The notes: generated by a model not told the origin, from the letters alone. Positions 36,961 through 48,856 are shown, counted from the first letter of the stretch. The stretch: DNA of 64,000 nucleotides from Eulemur rufifrons (GCF_041146395.1 NC_091010.1:48566001-48630000); one strand, 5' to 3'. Numbers and translations are program-made.

Positions 36961-37506
36961 AGTGAAAGGGTAAGAAGAACTGTGATCCATAAATAAATGT
37001 CAAGTATAAAAATGCCAGTATAAATCTGCCTTTAAATCAACCCATGTTTTCAGACTGTGGAAAGTCACACTATTTAAATGCAGGCTGCCTCTCATATGCC
37101 CGTTCTTCCTGCAGTGGAAAAAAATAAGCTGATTCCATGAAACTCTGTTCAAGTGGTTCCCTCTCCAACAACTACTACATGCTTCTCTCTGAACATTCTG
37201 CTCATTTTTTGGTTAATGGCTTAGAAACCATCAAAGTTTCCATTTTTACTTGGTTAATCCATGCATCTGTGGATAAGGAAGAAAGAGACAAAGAAGAGAG
37301 AAATCACCCACTAATCCCTTTCACATCAACTCAAATAAAACTAATTTGGATGGCTGGCCCTTATCAAAGATGATGAAGTCAGCTGAACAGAAACATTAAC
37401 CACAAACATCCCACTGGGTTCTATGATTATTATTATTATTATGAGGCTGAAACACAACATTATGCTACTTTAGGAGAATGTTGATTCATCATTAATGAAA
37501 ATTCCA
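36961..37506. other. Intron, no feature recognised
   Basis: Unique sequence with a short (ATT)n at 37427-37441. Confidence 0.4.
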
Positions 37507-37745
37507 CGTATTCATTCATCCATTTATTTATTCATTCCAATGTTTTCTGAATCCCTATTAAAAAGTCAAGTAGTCTGCTGGGAATAAAACAATGACTAAA
37601 ATACAGGTCCTTACTGTTTTCCATAGAAGAGGAAATATAACAAAAAAAGTAAAAATAATAAAAAAAGAAAGAAAAAAGAAAAAAAATAAATAAAATACAG
37701 GCCCTGCCCGCTAGGAACTTCTTTAGAGGAAAGATGGATATTTAA
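37507..37745 (-). repeat. L2 3' end, reverse, with an A-rich insertion
   Basis: TTCATTCATCCATTTATTTA opens the reverse L2 tail. The text ACAGGTCCTTACTGTTTTCC is followed by an A-rich low-complexity patch (37628-37695), and L2-like text ACAGGCCCTGCCCGCTAGGA resumes. Confidence 0.65.
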
Positions 37746-37868
37746 GCTAATCATTGTACAAATATATACAAACATAGCAAAACAATGTGATATGCTAAAA
37801 TAGAGAAACACCTAAAAAAATAAAACACAGTGAGCAAAATGGTCTATTGCCTCAAGAAGTTCAGAGGG

Positions 37869-38199
37869 GGGCCGGGCATGGGGGCTGACGCCTGTAATCC
37901 TAGCACTCTGGGAGGCCGAGATGGAAGGATCGCTCGAGGTCCGGAGTTCGAGACCAGCCTGAGCAAGAAGTGAGAACCCATCTCTACTAGAAAAAACAGA
38001 AAGCAATTAGCCAGACAACTAAATATATATAGAAAAAATTAGCTGGGCATGGTGGCGCATACCTGTAGTCCCAGCTACTCGGGAGGCTGAGGCAGAAGGA
38101 TCACTTGAGCCCAGGAGTTTGAGGTTGTTGTGAGCTAGGCTGACGCCATGGCACTCTAGCCCGGGCAACAGAGTGAGACTGTCTCAAAGAAAAAAAAAA
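37869..38199 (+). repeat. Alu, full length, lemur type
   Basis: Flanked by AAGAAGTTCAGAGGG (37854-37868) and AAGAAGCTCACAGGG (38200-38214), a target duplication with two differences. Confidence 0.93.
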
Positions 38200-38214
38200 A
38201 GAAGCTCACAGGGC

Positions 38215-39098
38215 ATTGTAGGCATGCAGTATGACCAATAAATAAGGAAAAAAATATTTAACTAGATACTAAAATGTTCTGTGAGAAAAGAATTAATTGG
38301 GAGGCTGTGGAACATAAAATTAAAACAGTCGTTTTCACATGGGATCATGGATGGACTTCAGAGGGTCCAGAAACTCCCCGAAATTATATATGTGCAAGTG
38401 GACATTTTTCTGGACACAAAGATTACCATAGCTTTCATGTTATTCTTAAAGGTAAAGAACTGTTTCACTTGGATCTTAGCCCAAAACCCAGTTTTCTATC
38501 TTAATCAGAGGAGACTTTTAAGACCTACCTTTTACTGAGGCTAGGAGATCTGGGTAGCCTAGGGGTCAAAGAATAGATTTCAACCTTTCTATAACTTGGT
38601 GAAAAATAGCGACTGCTGAAAAGAGAGCAATGCAGAGAGGTAGGACTTCTTCTTTTCCATATTCTAGTTAAAGTTAGCCTAAATATATTTCCCCACATAC
38701 TCAGATACCATGGTGACAGGCATCATATAAATAGATGGTAGAAACAGGGAGTAGGTCAGGGCTTGTGTCGGTAGAACCAACAGTAAGAAAAGCTTATCAG
38801 GCAAGCTTGAACCCCCAACTGACACAACTGGCTCCTCTGCATCCATAAGACCATGCCTGGAATTCATTATGGGAATTTGGAGACCTCTGGCTACCTCTCC
38901 AATAACAAAGAGCTATTATAATCAATAAACATAAGAATAAAAATCAGCACTGAAGTACAGTGATACTAAACGCCCACATTGCAAACAACAAAAGGCATTT
39001 GGACCGTAGCCGATTGCTTCCTAGATACCCAAGAGCATCTGTGTGTCTGAGCTAACAGCACATGCATTACTAGTCTTACTCATAAATAAAATTCAATT
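38215..39098. other. Intron, no feature recognised
   Basis: Unique sequence. Open frames near 38281 have no family resemblance. Confidence 0.45.
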
Positions 39099-39113
39099 AC
39101 AATTTGCAGCACA

Positions 39114-39166
39114 TGGCTTGCTTCTGCAGTACATATACAATTTGCAGCACATGTATGGGCAAGGAT
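39114..39166 (+). pseudogene. U6 snRNA-like micro-fragment
   Basis: GGCTTGCTTCTGCAGTACAT followed by ATAC matches the 5' end of U6 snRNA at about 21 of 24 bases, and GGGCAAGGAT further on recalls an inner U6 segment. A perfect 17-base direct repeat ACAATTTGCAGCACATG (39099-39115, 39137-39153) brackets the first part. It could be a truncated U6 insertion or a simple 38-base tandem duplication with chance similarity. Confidence 0.4.
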
Positions 39167-39170
39167 ATAT

Positions 39171-41626
39171 ATACTTGAGTATATTTGCCATGATGAGTTT
39201 CACACACCTCCCTCAAATCCATAAGTCTAGAAGGAAAAGAAAGAGTGAAAACATGGGCATTCCAACATATGAGGAGTAGCGCCAGCCAAGGAGTGGGTGT
39301 ATCCACCATAGCCACACTTGTATTCAGTGAATGCAATATTATACATTATTATGGGCTCTGACTGCATCAGATGTAGCGTTGTATTTTGCAGCTTTCCTTA
39401 ACACCTGCTGCTGTACATCTCACTGTACACTCCATGTATGAACACATGGAGCCGAGGTTCCAGGAGGGCTCACCCAGTCTATATAGTTAAAGGAGCTAAC
39501 CTCACTTGGCAGAGAATTCCAGTACAAATGTCTCTGCCTTAGGAATAAGCAGCAGTCCAGGCCTCACCAATGACATTCGTATACACCACCCCTCAATCCA
39601 TCAAGGGCCTTAGAATGCCAACCAATCAGTTCTGAGGTAGCACATAATTACAAACAGAGCTGAACATGACAGAAAATCCCTGAAGCATAAAGTCAACTGA
39701 CCAACACAGGATAAAGAATGAGCTCTTTCTTCACAATTTCCTAGCCAGAATGGCAAAATGCTGAGTTGGAAAAGATAAATATAAAATACATTTTTTTAAA
39801 TCTCTCTAAAAGATAATTGCCTGTTTAAGCAAAAATGATGGTGATGCATTTTGGGGTTTATGACATATGTAAAAATAAAACATGTGGCAACAGTAACAAA
39901 AGGACAGGAGAGAAAGTTCACAATGTTAAAAGGGTCAATTCATCAAGAGGACAGGGATACAATATGGACATAGGAAAGTAACGGGAAGCCCTGGGCCTCA
40001 GGAGACAGACTGGGATGAATGTGGAAGGCACTGCGGAAAAGGCAATGGAACAAGACAAAGAGGAAGAGGACAACAGATAATGAGAATGGGAGAAAAACCA
40101 AAGAGATCACAGGGGCCAGAGACAGGATAGCTAGGACTGAAAGGAAAGAAAACAGAATGAAAGAGAAAATAAAACCAGAAGAGAATCAGAAGAAGCAGGC
40201 AGGAACAACTACTACCACCAATTGACTAGTACTATGAAGTGTAACTTTGTCCAAGTTATAGACATAAACCATTTGTACTCTTGTAAGTTCTATAACTGTA
40301 TCCACAACCACAGATTTGCATCATTTTTGTGTTTTCTTTTTAATCCCAGGCATTTAGGGCCTAACAATCACATAACTATCCATAAGAAACAACAGTAGCC
40401 CTTTATATTAAAAAGAATTGTTGCTACCTAAGAAATTCTACTAATATTAGTCATTTCAATCTCTTGATCTCTCTTTAACTCTTCTGACAGTCCTTCAGTC
40501 TCAAACTCTCATACAATCATACTCCTCTCCTAAAATACCAAAATGCCACTATTGCCACTTAGTGTTATTCTCCTACTCCCCATTCACCATCACAGGCAGT
40601 AAATGCAAAGAACTTGCTAATCCATTAATTAAAGATCTCTACTTCCCATTATGGAGGACTAAATTTAGAAAGCCAAACTGGGTTGGGTGGAAACCATATG
40701 TCATAACAAATGAGATGAATTCCATGGAAGGGGGCTGGGTTACTGACCTGTTTCTTATAAAGCCTCTGACACTAACACACCCTACTCTGCTGAAAATACA
40801 GAGAAGCTCTTCCATGAGTGGGCAACCATTCATCACTATAATCATCTGGAGAAAACTTTATTACACCATCAGGTCTCAAAAACCACAGGACCTATCAGCA
40901 AGGGACTGCCTCGGGAAACATGTCTCCTCTGCTTTCCCGAAACCTCAAATTTAGTCACACAAAAGAAAGGGGTGGCAAGCCAGCATTAATTGTACCCTTA
41001 GAGAAGAGCCACCTCCTGCCTGCAGGGAAGGCAGCGACTTTACTGGGCTACCAAAATGGATACAAAGACAAAAGTAAACACTGTAATTTGCTGTTTTGTC
41101 TCTGGCATAGGGGGAGTGGTACAATCGACACTGTCTGTAAACAGTAATAATGCCAGATGTAACACAAAGAACAGGATTCCCCCCATCTCACCACCCTACC
41201 CCCTCTCCCTATGATACTCCTCCTGATATTACTCATTTTGAGGGAACACACAGAAGCCTCCCTATAGTCCATATGCTGCTACCAAATGGAACCAAGTGAG
41301 AATCCAAGTTGGTACTGACTCCTCCTGCCTCACTCTAGCTCAAAGGAAAAATCATTGGAACTCAAGAAATATTCAATTGTTTCTACCAGCTGACAATAAA
41401 TACAGGGAGGAGAAGGAGCAAGCCAAAAAGTATAGAATAGATACGTGACATGCCCAAGTCTGGATTAGAAAAAGGCTAAAATGTCAAAACAAATTACAAA
41501 AAGTATAAATGAAAATAGAGGCATCCTAAACAAACTAAAATGTTTTTAAAAAATTCACCTTGAGCCCAAGCCTAGGGGCTCATAAAAGGTATAAGAAAAG
41601 AGGATGAATTCAGGAGAGAAAGTTAC
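39171..41626. other. Intron downstream of exon 6, mostly unrecognised
   Basis: A weak L1 ORF2-like word (AAAAGGGTCAATTCATCAAG) occurs at 39929. The stretch 40010-40205 is strongly purine-rich on the plus strand. The rest is unique. Confidence 0.45.
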
Positions 41627-41715
41627 CTGACCAAAGTTCCCGCCAGGTGTAATGCAGGCGTACTCGACACTTTTTCTGGTAGCAAAGCAGTTTGTGTACT
41701 ACCTGAATGCAGCGT
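41627..41715 (-). CDS. ARMH3: ARMH3 exon 6 of 9 in window (about residues 469-499)
   Basis: This 89-base exon encodes [18 protein letters not shown] and then [11 protein letters not shown], with one split base at each end. The acceptor is TTGTTACAG and the donor GTAACT, a weaker donor than its neighbours. It is isolated between introns of 8.5 and 14.9 kb. Confidence 0.95.
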
Positions 41716-41880
41716 CTGTAACAAAGAGAAAAAATGAGGTAAACCTGAGAATATACTGCAACTCACCAGATACCCTTTCTTTAGTGAGCTAGCTTTGCTA
41801 AGGTCGCTAAAGACACCATGTATGAATATGTATACTTATAAAAAACAGAACTTCTACATTCATTCTTCTAATAGATAAAT

Positions 41881-41919
41881 CGCTCTCTCTCTCTCACACA
41901 CACTCACACACACACACAG
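41881..41919. repeat. (CT)n(CA)n microsatellite
   Basis: CGCTCTCTCTCTCTCACACA continues into CACTCACACACACACACAGC. Confidence 0.9.
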
Positions 41920-42111
41920 CTTAGGCTACCCATTCCCCTTATCAATGGGAAAAGGGAGCCATAACTACTTATAGGTAAATAATCGATTAGGCACCTCTGA
42001 TACCTTTCCCTTGAATATCTTTCCAGGGAGGAAGGATAAACCAGTGGGCCAGAATTAGACTACTCTGTTCAAAGTGGAAGATATAGGATGCAAAACACAA
42101 AATTAAAGACC

Positions 42112-42355
42112 TTACATCTCTATATCTATTTAAACTTGTTTTTTATTTAAATTAAATTTTAGGTAAAATTTAATTTATAACTAACTTAAATTCTATTTAC
42201 ATCAAAAGTTAAATTAAACTTCAATTCCTCAGCTGCACTAGTCATATATCAAATGCTCAATAGCCACATGTAGCTAATGGCTACCATACTGGACAGCAAA
42301 AATATATAGAACTTTTCTATCATCACAAAAATTTCTACTGGACAGGATTATTCTA
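42112..42355 (-). mobile_element. MER5A-type hAT element, reverse
   Basis: TCAAATGCTCAATAGCCACA, TGTAGCTAATGGCTACCATA, CTGGACAGCA and the AT-rich palindromic centre are MER5A landmarks. The centre holds a perfect 13-bp inverted repeat (42148-42160 / 42165-42177) with a 4-base loop. Confidence 0.85.
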
Positions 42356-42389
42356 GATCATTGGAATACTCAGTTATACACATCTCAAC

Positions 42390-42559
42390 AGTTTCAGACC
42401 AGCCTGAGCAAGACAGTGAGACCCTGTCTCTACAAAAAATAAAATTAGCCAGTCTACTCAAGAGGCTGATGCAGGAGGACCACTTGAGCAAGCTATAATG
42501 ACACCACTGCACTCTAGTCCAGAAAACAATGTGAGACCCTGTCTCCAAAAAAAAAAAAG
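42390..42559 (+). repeat. Alu fragment, forward, with internal deletion
   Basis: GTTTCAGACCAGCCTGAGCA, then AAAATTAGCCAGTCTACTCA, to CCTGTCTCCAAAAAAA. Confidence 0.9.
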
Positions 42560-42988
42560 TGCAAACAACCCCAATGTCTATCAACTGATGAATAAATAAT
42601 GAGGTGGTATATCCATATAATAAAAGATTAATCAGCCATAATAAGGAATGAATTAATGATACATGTCATAATATGGATGAATCCTGAAAACATTATGCTA
42701 AATAAAAGAAGCCAGTCACAAAAGGCCACATACGATTTCATTTATTTAAAATCTCCAAATAGACAAATATATATAAATAAAAAGCAGTTTAGTGGTTATC
42801 TAGGCCTGGAGAAGAGGGGAGAGAGGGAGATATGGAGAGTAATTGTTAATGGGTACAGGATTTCTTTATGGGAAGTCAAAAATGTTCTACAATTAGATTG
42901 TGGTGCTGGTTATACAATCCTGTGGATATACTAAAAAAAAAAACCAAAAACACTGAATATATACTTTAAAACTATTAAAAAAAAACTT
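42560..42988 (+). repeat. L1 3' end
   Basis: ACAACCCCAATGTCTATCAA, ATGGATGAATCCTGAAAACA, GAAGCCAGTCACAAAAGGCC and a 3' UTR remnant. Confidence 0.85.
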
Positions 42989-43810
42989 TGTGGCCTAGGT
43001 CTTCCAAATTGTCAGGAAATGAAAGTTATAGTTCTCACAGCAATGTTAATTTAATACATTCTATAGCTAGGTATGCTTGGATTCCTGATTAAACCATTCA
43101 AGGTCCACTTTAATAGTCAATATTATATAAACTGTTACGCCTCATTTAAGAGTACTAGCTTTTACATTTTCTGTTTTCACTTTAAATTCACAAATTCAAT
43201 GTTCATTTACTAGGATCTCAGCCCTTGGAACCCCCAATGTTTAGAGGTCTCTAAATGGCCCAAAATGCAATGTCTTAATAAACTCCAAGTTCTAAGTCTT
43301 ACTTTGTCATATCCTCACTGCTCTAAAAGTACTTAAATTAGGATAGTTAAGGGAGGGCTTGGTCAGCCAGAGGCCCAGGGCTTAGACTATACCCCTCTAA
43401 GTTCCAGGCTCATCACACAAACCAAAAGGTTCAGAAGAAACTGTCAGACCTATCTTTTTCATTCATTGATTCAACAAATATTGACTGTATACCAACTAAA
43501 CACTAGCACTTGTCGTCTTATAATTAAGTTGTAAAGTTCCTAAAAAACTGGACCCAAGTAACCTGCTAGTTTCAGGCAAATGAAAAAGGCTCTTCCTTTT
43601 GAAACCATTCTGACATGAAAGAATGAGGAAGAAAAGGCAAAGATAGAAGAGACAAAATAAACAAAGCAAAAGGACATAGTAAAATAGTAAAAAGTGGCTC
43701 TTCTCCACCTTAATTTACGTAATTTTTCTAATATACCCCAATTGGAATTCAGCTGAATGGTAGCTTCAAGTAGAGGATACTTCTAGAGGTGGAGTTGAGA
43801 CTCTCTTGGG
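42989..43810. other. Intron, mostly unrecognised
   Basis: A short reverse L2 tail (TCATTGATTCAACAAATATT) lies at 43462. The rest is unique. Confidence 0.45.
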
Positions 43811-43814
43811 TTCT

Positions 43815-44145
43815 TTTTTTTTGTTTGTTTTGAGACAGAGTCTCACTCTGTTGCCCGGACTAGAGTGCCGTGGCATCAGCCTAGCTCACAGCAACCTCAA
43901 ACTCCTGGGCTCAAGAGATCCTTCTGCCTCAGCCTCTCGAGTAGCTGGGACCACAGGCATGCGCCACCATGGCCGGCTAATTTTTTCTATACATTTTTAG
44001 TTGTCCAGCTAATTTCTCTCTATTTTTAGTAGAGATGGGGTCTCGCTCTTGCTCAGGCTGGTCTCAAACTCCCGAGCTCAAACGATACTCCTGCCTCGGC
44101 CTCCCAGAGTGCTAGGATTACAGCCATGAGCCACGACGCCCGGCC
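43815..44145 (-). repeat. Alu, full length, lemur type, reverse
   Basis: Flanks CTCTCTTGGGTTCT and CTCTCTCAGGTTCT form the target duplication. The head ends CGACGCCCGGCC. Confidence 0.95.
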
Positions 44146-44373
44146 CTCTCTCAGGTTCTATTGCTTTAATCTGAGACTAAGAGTATCCTGAGACTCTATT
44201 AACTTCAGCAGACACCATATGAATCTGTGGGGTGTTAATCTGACAGTTCACAGAATCAAGCTAAAATTGGGGTAGTTAATTTCTTGAGCCTCTTAGAGGA
44301 AGAAAGAAGAAAACAGAAAGAATACTAGTAACCTCCCTCTATGGAGTGAGAGCCAAAAACATCAGGTAGGCAG

Positions 44374-44691
44374 CAGCGGTCCCCAACCTTTTTAGCACCA
44401 GGGACCAGTTTCATGGAAGACAATTTTTTCCACAGATGGGGCTGGGGGATGGAGGGTAGGTGTGGGGGGTTGGAAGGCGGAGCTCAGACAGTGATGTGAG
44501 CAATGGGGAGAAGCTGTAAATTCGCTTGCTAGCTGGCCACTCACCTCCTGCTGTGTGCTCCCCACCCGCCTACCCCATTCCTAAGTTTCATGGAAGACAA
44601 TTTTTTCCACTGATGGGGGCAGGAGTGTGGGGAGGTGGCTGAGCTCCACCTGGTCCCTAACCGGCCACGGACAGGGAATTGGGGACCACAG
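44374..44691. mobile_element. hAT-like DNA transposon relic with internal 27-base repeat
   Basis: Begins CAGCGGTCCCCAACCTTTTT, ends with AATTGGGGACCACAG, an inverted repeat of the start. The 27 bases at 44407-44433 recur exactly at 44584-44610 (both start AGTTTCATGGAAGAC). Family name uncertain. Confidence 0.7.
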
Positions 44692-45184
44692 AGGTAGAGG
44701 AATTAAAGTACCTGACAACATACCAGAAAAGACACAAATGAATTAAACTAAATCTTTAAATTAAAGTCCTAAAATTACTCCTCTCTGGCAGTTTTCAGAA
44801 TGCCCCCAATAATAGGCCTACACCGCTACCTCGTTAGCTTATTCTACTTGCTCTATTATTCACATCTTTCTCCGTTATCAGTCCCTGTAGCTCTAAGTAG
44901 TCTTGCAGGAGCCTCTCAGACAGGATTTAATAAGAGGACAATGTAAACAGATCTCTCTTAATTGGTGTGGGTATCTTCACCAGTGATATTCAAAATATTT
45001 TATAAACCATACAGAAATATAAAGTAATATATAAATCAATACATTAAATTTTTTAAAATAATTCCCTTTTATTCTCTAAATAAATTAATCTTGTGATACT
45101 ATAAAATATATATTTGGTCTTCAACCCCTTTTCCTGGCATACAACTCCAAAAATCCTTAGAATCTCCAAAGTACTGTTTTTTGT
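44692..45184. other. Intron, no feature recognised
   Basis: AT-rich unique stretch. Confidence 0.4.
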
Positions 45185-45790
45185 ATGTTGAGTTGACTGA
45201 TGGCCGGCAGCCTCCAGGTAGCTTCAGGATGGAGGCTGGTCACCAAAAAGACCAAGGCATGATTAGAGGATTGGCTTTCAGTCCCACCCTATTCCCCCAA
45301 CCCCAAACTCCAGGGAGGGTAAAGGGGCTGAAGGTTAAGTTGATCACCAATAACCAATAGTTTAATCAATCACACCTATGTAACGAAGCCTCCGTAAAAA
45401 CTCAAAATGACAGGGTTCAGAGAGCTTCTGGATAGCCAAACACATGAAGGCTTACAGGAAGGTGAACAAGAACTCATTCACATATTGGGAAGATGGTTCA
45501 CCCCAAGTCCAATGGAGACAGAAGCTCCTGGGCTCCAGACTCTTTCACACCTCGCCCTAGGCATCTCTTCTACTGTATCCTTTAAAATATCCTTTGCAAT
45601 AAACTGGTAAATGTGTTTCATAGAGTTCTGTGAGCTGCTGTAGCAAATTAATCGAACCCTATCTCCAGGTAGATAGTGTTAGAACTGAATTAGAGGATAT
45701 CCAGCTGGTGTCCGCTGCAGAATTGCTTGCTTGTTTGGTGTGTGTGGGGAAAAATCCCCCCACATTTGGTCCCAGAAGTCTTCTGTGTTG
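45185..45790 (+). mobile_element. Endogenous retroviral LTR (ERVL/MER21-like), apparently solo
   Basis: The element carries CCAATAGTTTAATCAATCAC, AACGAAGCCTCCGTAAAAAC, a CTCGCCCTAGGCATCTCTTC stretch, the poly-A signal in TTGCAATAAACTGG, then AATTAATCGAACCC and CACATTTGGTCCCAGAAGTC, which looks like the LTR/primer-binding-site junction. No gag, pol or env text follows. Family name is tentative. Confidence 0.7.
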
Positions 45791-47484
45791 AGCGTTGTTG
45801 TTGAGTGAGAAAATAGAAAAAACACTTTGTGCTTTTTTACATTCACAAATCTGTACCAAAACTGCTTACCTAGTGATATAAATTGTAGTATAAATCATCC
45901 TCATAGTTTTCAAATCATCTGCTGATTTTTAGAAATTATGATGTGATCTTCTGTTTGATACATTTGTCACTAGCTAAATAATGCCCTTGTTTGAGCAATG
46001 ATTTGCCTTAGCAATCTACAAACTCATCTATCAACTTCCCCATGAGATTGATAGTCATTAGGTCCCTGGTGCTAACAGCTTTGTCACAGACAGGAAGGAT
46101 GGCTAGATGCTGCCCACACATGACCACCCATGCACAGTATAGTCCTGGGTGCCAGCACCTCTCACATGGCCTGGATCTGGACAGTCTTGGCTCCTGCTAA
46201 CAATGCCATCCCACCAATACTGAGCCACTCTGGAGCAGCAGTGAGACACTACCTATATTCCCAACCCCTGCTGCCACCACTCTTTGGTTCGTGCAGAGGC
46301 TATCCACATTCACTTTGCTCCTAGGTCCTGTTCCTGTCTTCATAGTCACCCAAAAGGTGACCTCATTAGCCTTGTGGTTTCAATAACTTATACTATTTGC
46401 CAAACAGAATGAAAATTTTAACAACTGCTATAGCCTTAACTCCCAATGTACTGTTTCTTGGGAGGTTTCTTTTATGTGTGTAGCAGTTTCCTATTTTGAC
46501 ACAAGACAGGTTTCACTTTCTCCTGAAATCTTATAGGGCCTACTGAAGTCTACCTTTCTTCTGGTGTCTACCCACAGGTTTAGAAATATCTGACTTAAGA
46601 AGAGTCCAAGTTTTCCACGTAAGAGTAACTTAAAGGAGAGTTCACGCTCCCAGGAGACTATTTCCCCTCACTCCCAAATCCTATGGCAGCACTGGGGGTG
46701 GCAATAAGAATTAAGGAGTACAGTTGGGAATAGACATTAATTGGTTAGGTTTTCCTACCTCTTATTGCTCCAGGCAAGGCTTATTTTCTTTCTTCCTCTC
46801 TTTCTCTCTCTCTCTCTTTTTTTTTTTTTTTTTGGTATAAACACTTTCTCCCATCATTACTTTACCTACAGCATTCATACACAGATGTGAAATTGTTTCA
46901 TTTCTGACCCAGACTTTGGCTTTGAATATTAAGTCTTTCCATACTCCATATTTCTTCATATTTCACTAGGAGGATTATAAACTTATCTGAAATGGCAGAA
47001 ATTCATTTTGCTTTCAATTTTCCATTCTGCTGTACACTATTGAAAAGCAGTACATAATGAGAACTGAGAGCAGCAACCTGGCCCATTGCCCAGCTTGGAG
47101 CAGATAGGTTCACCTGAAAAGGACTTGATGCTCCAAATACCAAAAACTGAAAAGAGAGCTGGAAGTAGGGAAGGAAGATGTGGAAACATGTCTATGGGTA
47201 GCAATGAAAAAAGTGAATTCAGCCTGAGGGTGGGACCTTCTGCCCAGCCTCTGTCAACTTGATGCCTCATTATCTTTTCCATCTTCCTTAACCTCAAGAC
47301 AGTCAATTAGGGAGCAGGTGGAAAAAAGCAGCCACGAAAGCAAGGCAATACAAAAACTCTTTTGGGGGTGAAGTTAGGAACTAGGGGGAGGTAGAGGATA
47401 GAACATTAGCATAAACCAGATTCACTGGCTAGGAATTTGAGGGTTTGGGTGGGCAGATATATACCTGTAACTTTACAGCACTGA
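45791..47484. other. Intron, mostly unrecognised
   Basis: Unique sequence with a pyrimidine tract (TTTC/CT)n at 46788-46833. No exon seen. Confidence 0.45.
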
Positions 47485-47830
47485 ACACACAATCTTAGCA
47501 TGTCATCCCCACCTTGAACTGCTCCCCATCATCCACTGAATCTCAGGCAAGCTTTTTTCTACTCTTACCCTCCCCCATGTACCCTATACTCTAACCATCT
47601 GAAATCACTTTCAGTTGACCAAACATACCACACTTTCAAGCCTCCAAGCCCCGAAACATGCTGGTCCCTTACCTGGTATGTTCTTCCTCACTCTTCCACA
47701 TAGAAAACTCCTAATGTTTCTTCATGACTGAGGTCAAATATAACCACCTCTGATACCTTCTCTGATGCCCCAGTCAGCATAGTCACTTATACAAATCTTT
47801 CCTTTGTCACTTATATACAGCCTCTGAGGT
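47485..47830 (+). repeat. L2 fragment
   Basis: GGTATGTTCTTCCTCACTCT, CTTCATGACTGAGGTCAAAT, CCTTCTCTGATGCCCCAGTC follow L2 text upstream of its 3' end. Confidence 0.6.
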
Positions 47831-47884
47831 CAAAGAGACACAAGTCTGAATCTTGGTTATACAATTTACTAACTATGTACCTGT

Positions 47885-48397
47885 GGTACCAGCCTGCAAG
47901 ATGGCCTCCAACAATCCCCATCTCCTGGTAGTCATATCTTTGTAAAGTCCCTTTACACACTGTATCAGGGTTGGTCTGTGGGACCAATAGAAATGGTATA
48001 TCACTTGAGATTAGGTTATAGAAGATACTATGGCTCCTCCATCTTGATCTCTTACTCTTTCTCTCTTGGATTACTTGCTTTGGGGGAAGACAGCTCCCAT
48101 GCTGAGCACTCCCAGTGCTCCTCTCCCAATGGAGAGGCCCACATGGTGAAGAACTGAGGCTTGCCAACAACCACCAAGTGAGCTTAAAAGCAGATTCCCC
48201 AGCTCCAGTAGAAACTCAGAAGCCTGCAGCCCCAGCTAAGACTTTGACTGCAGCCTTGTGAAAGACCCTATGCCAAAGCTATCCAGCTAAGCTTCTCCTG
48301 GATTCCTGAACCACAGAAACTGGAAGAGATAAACATTTGTTTTAAACCACTAGGTTTTGGGGTAGTTTGTTACATAGCAATAGATAACTAATACAAC
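47885..48397 (+). mobile_element. MLT1-type MaLR LTR
   Basis: AAGATGGCCTCCAACAATCC near the start, CTTAAAAGCAGATT in the middle, and the diagnostic end TTTTAAACCACTAGGTTTTG with ATAGCAATAGATAACTAATA. It is a decayed LTR with no internal region. Confidence 0.82.
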
Positions 48398-48424
48398 TTA
48401 GAAAGGATGGTAACAGCCCATTTT

Positions 48425-48570
48425 TTACAGTAAGAAAATTTGGGTTCAAGTCCAGGTAATGGTGCCTACTAAAGAATAACCCTGGGCAAGCATGTAATCT
48501 CCTAAGCCTCAGTTTCCTTACTAGTAAAATGAGAAAACTGGGACTACAGTAATACATACTACAAAGTAAA
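48425..48570 (-). repeat. MIR fragment, reverse
   Basis: TTTGGGTTCAAGTCCAGGTA, CCTGGGCAAGCATGTAATCT, CCTCAGTTTCCTTACTAGTA. Confidence 0.85.
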
Positions 48571-48686
48571 TAATAGCACATCCTAAAACTAGAACATAAG
48601 TAAATCAAGCTAGACGCTCTAAACAAAAACAAAGCTGAACCCTAAGATACTGAGGTTCAGAGATCCCATCTAAAATAAGCAGAAGG

Positions 48687-48856
48687 CCAGGTACAGTGGC
48701 GCATGCCTATAATCCTAGCATTCTGGGAAACTGAGGCAGGAGGATCACTTTGAGCCTGAGAGTTTGATGTTGCAGTGAGCCATGATGATGCCACTGCACT
48801 CTAGCCTAGAAAACAGAGAGACTCTGTCTCAGAAAAAAAAAATTAAATTTAAAAAA
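48687..48856 (+). repeat. Alu monomer-sized insertion
   Basis: An 11-base duplication AATAAGCAGAA flanks it (48676-48686 and 48857-48867). The body GGCCAGGTACAGTGGCGCAT joins a left-type head to a right-type end. Confidence 0.9.

Noticed and set aside
40019..40225. 68-codon frame rich in Lys, Arg and Glu
   Set aside because: It arises from a purine-rich low-complexity stretch; any frame through it looks charged.
40562..40954. 130-codon open frame on the plus strand
   Set aside because: It is the longest frame in the window, but has no recognisable domain, atypical composition and no splice or promoter context. It looks like a chance intronic frame.
45407..45610. 67-codon frame inside the LTR
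   Set aside because: LTRs are non-coding, and this frame has no similarity to retroviral proteins.
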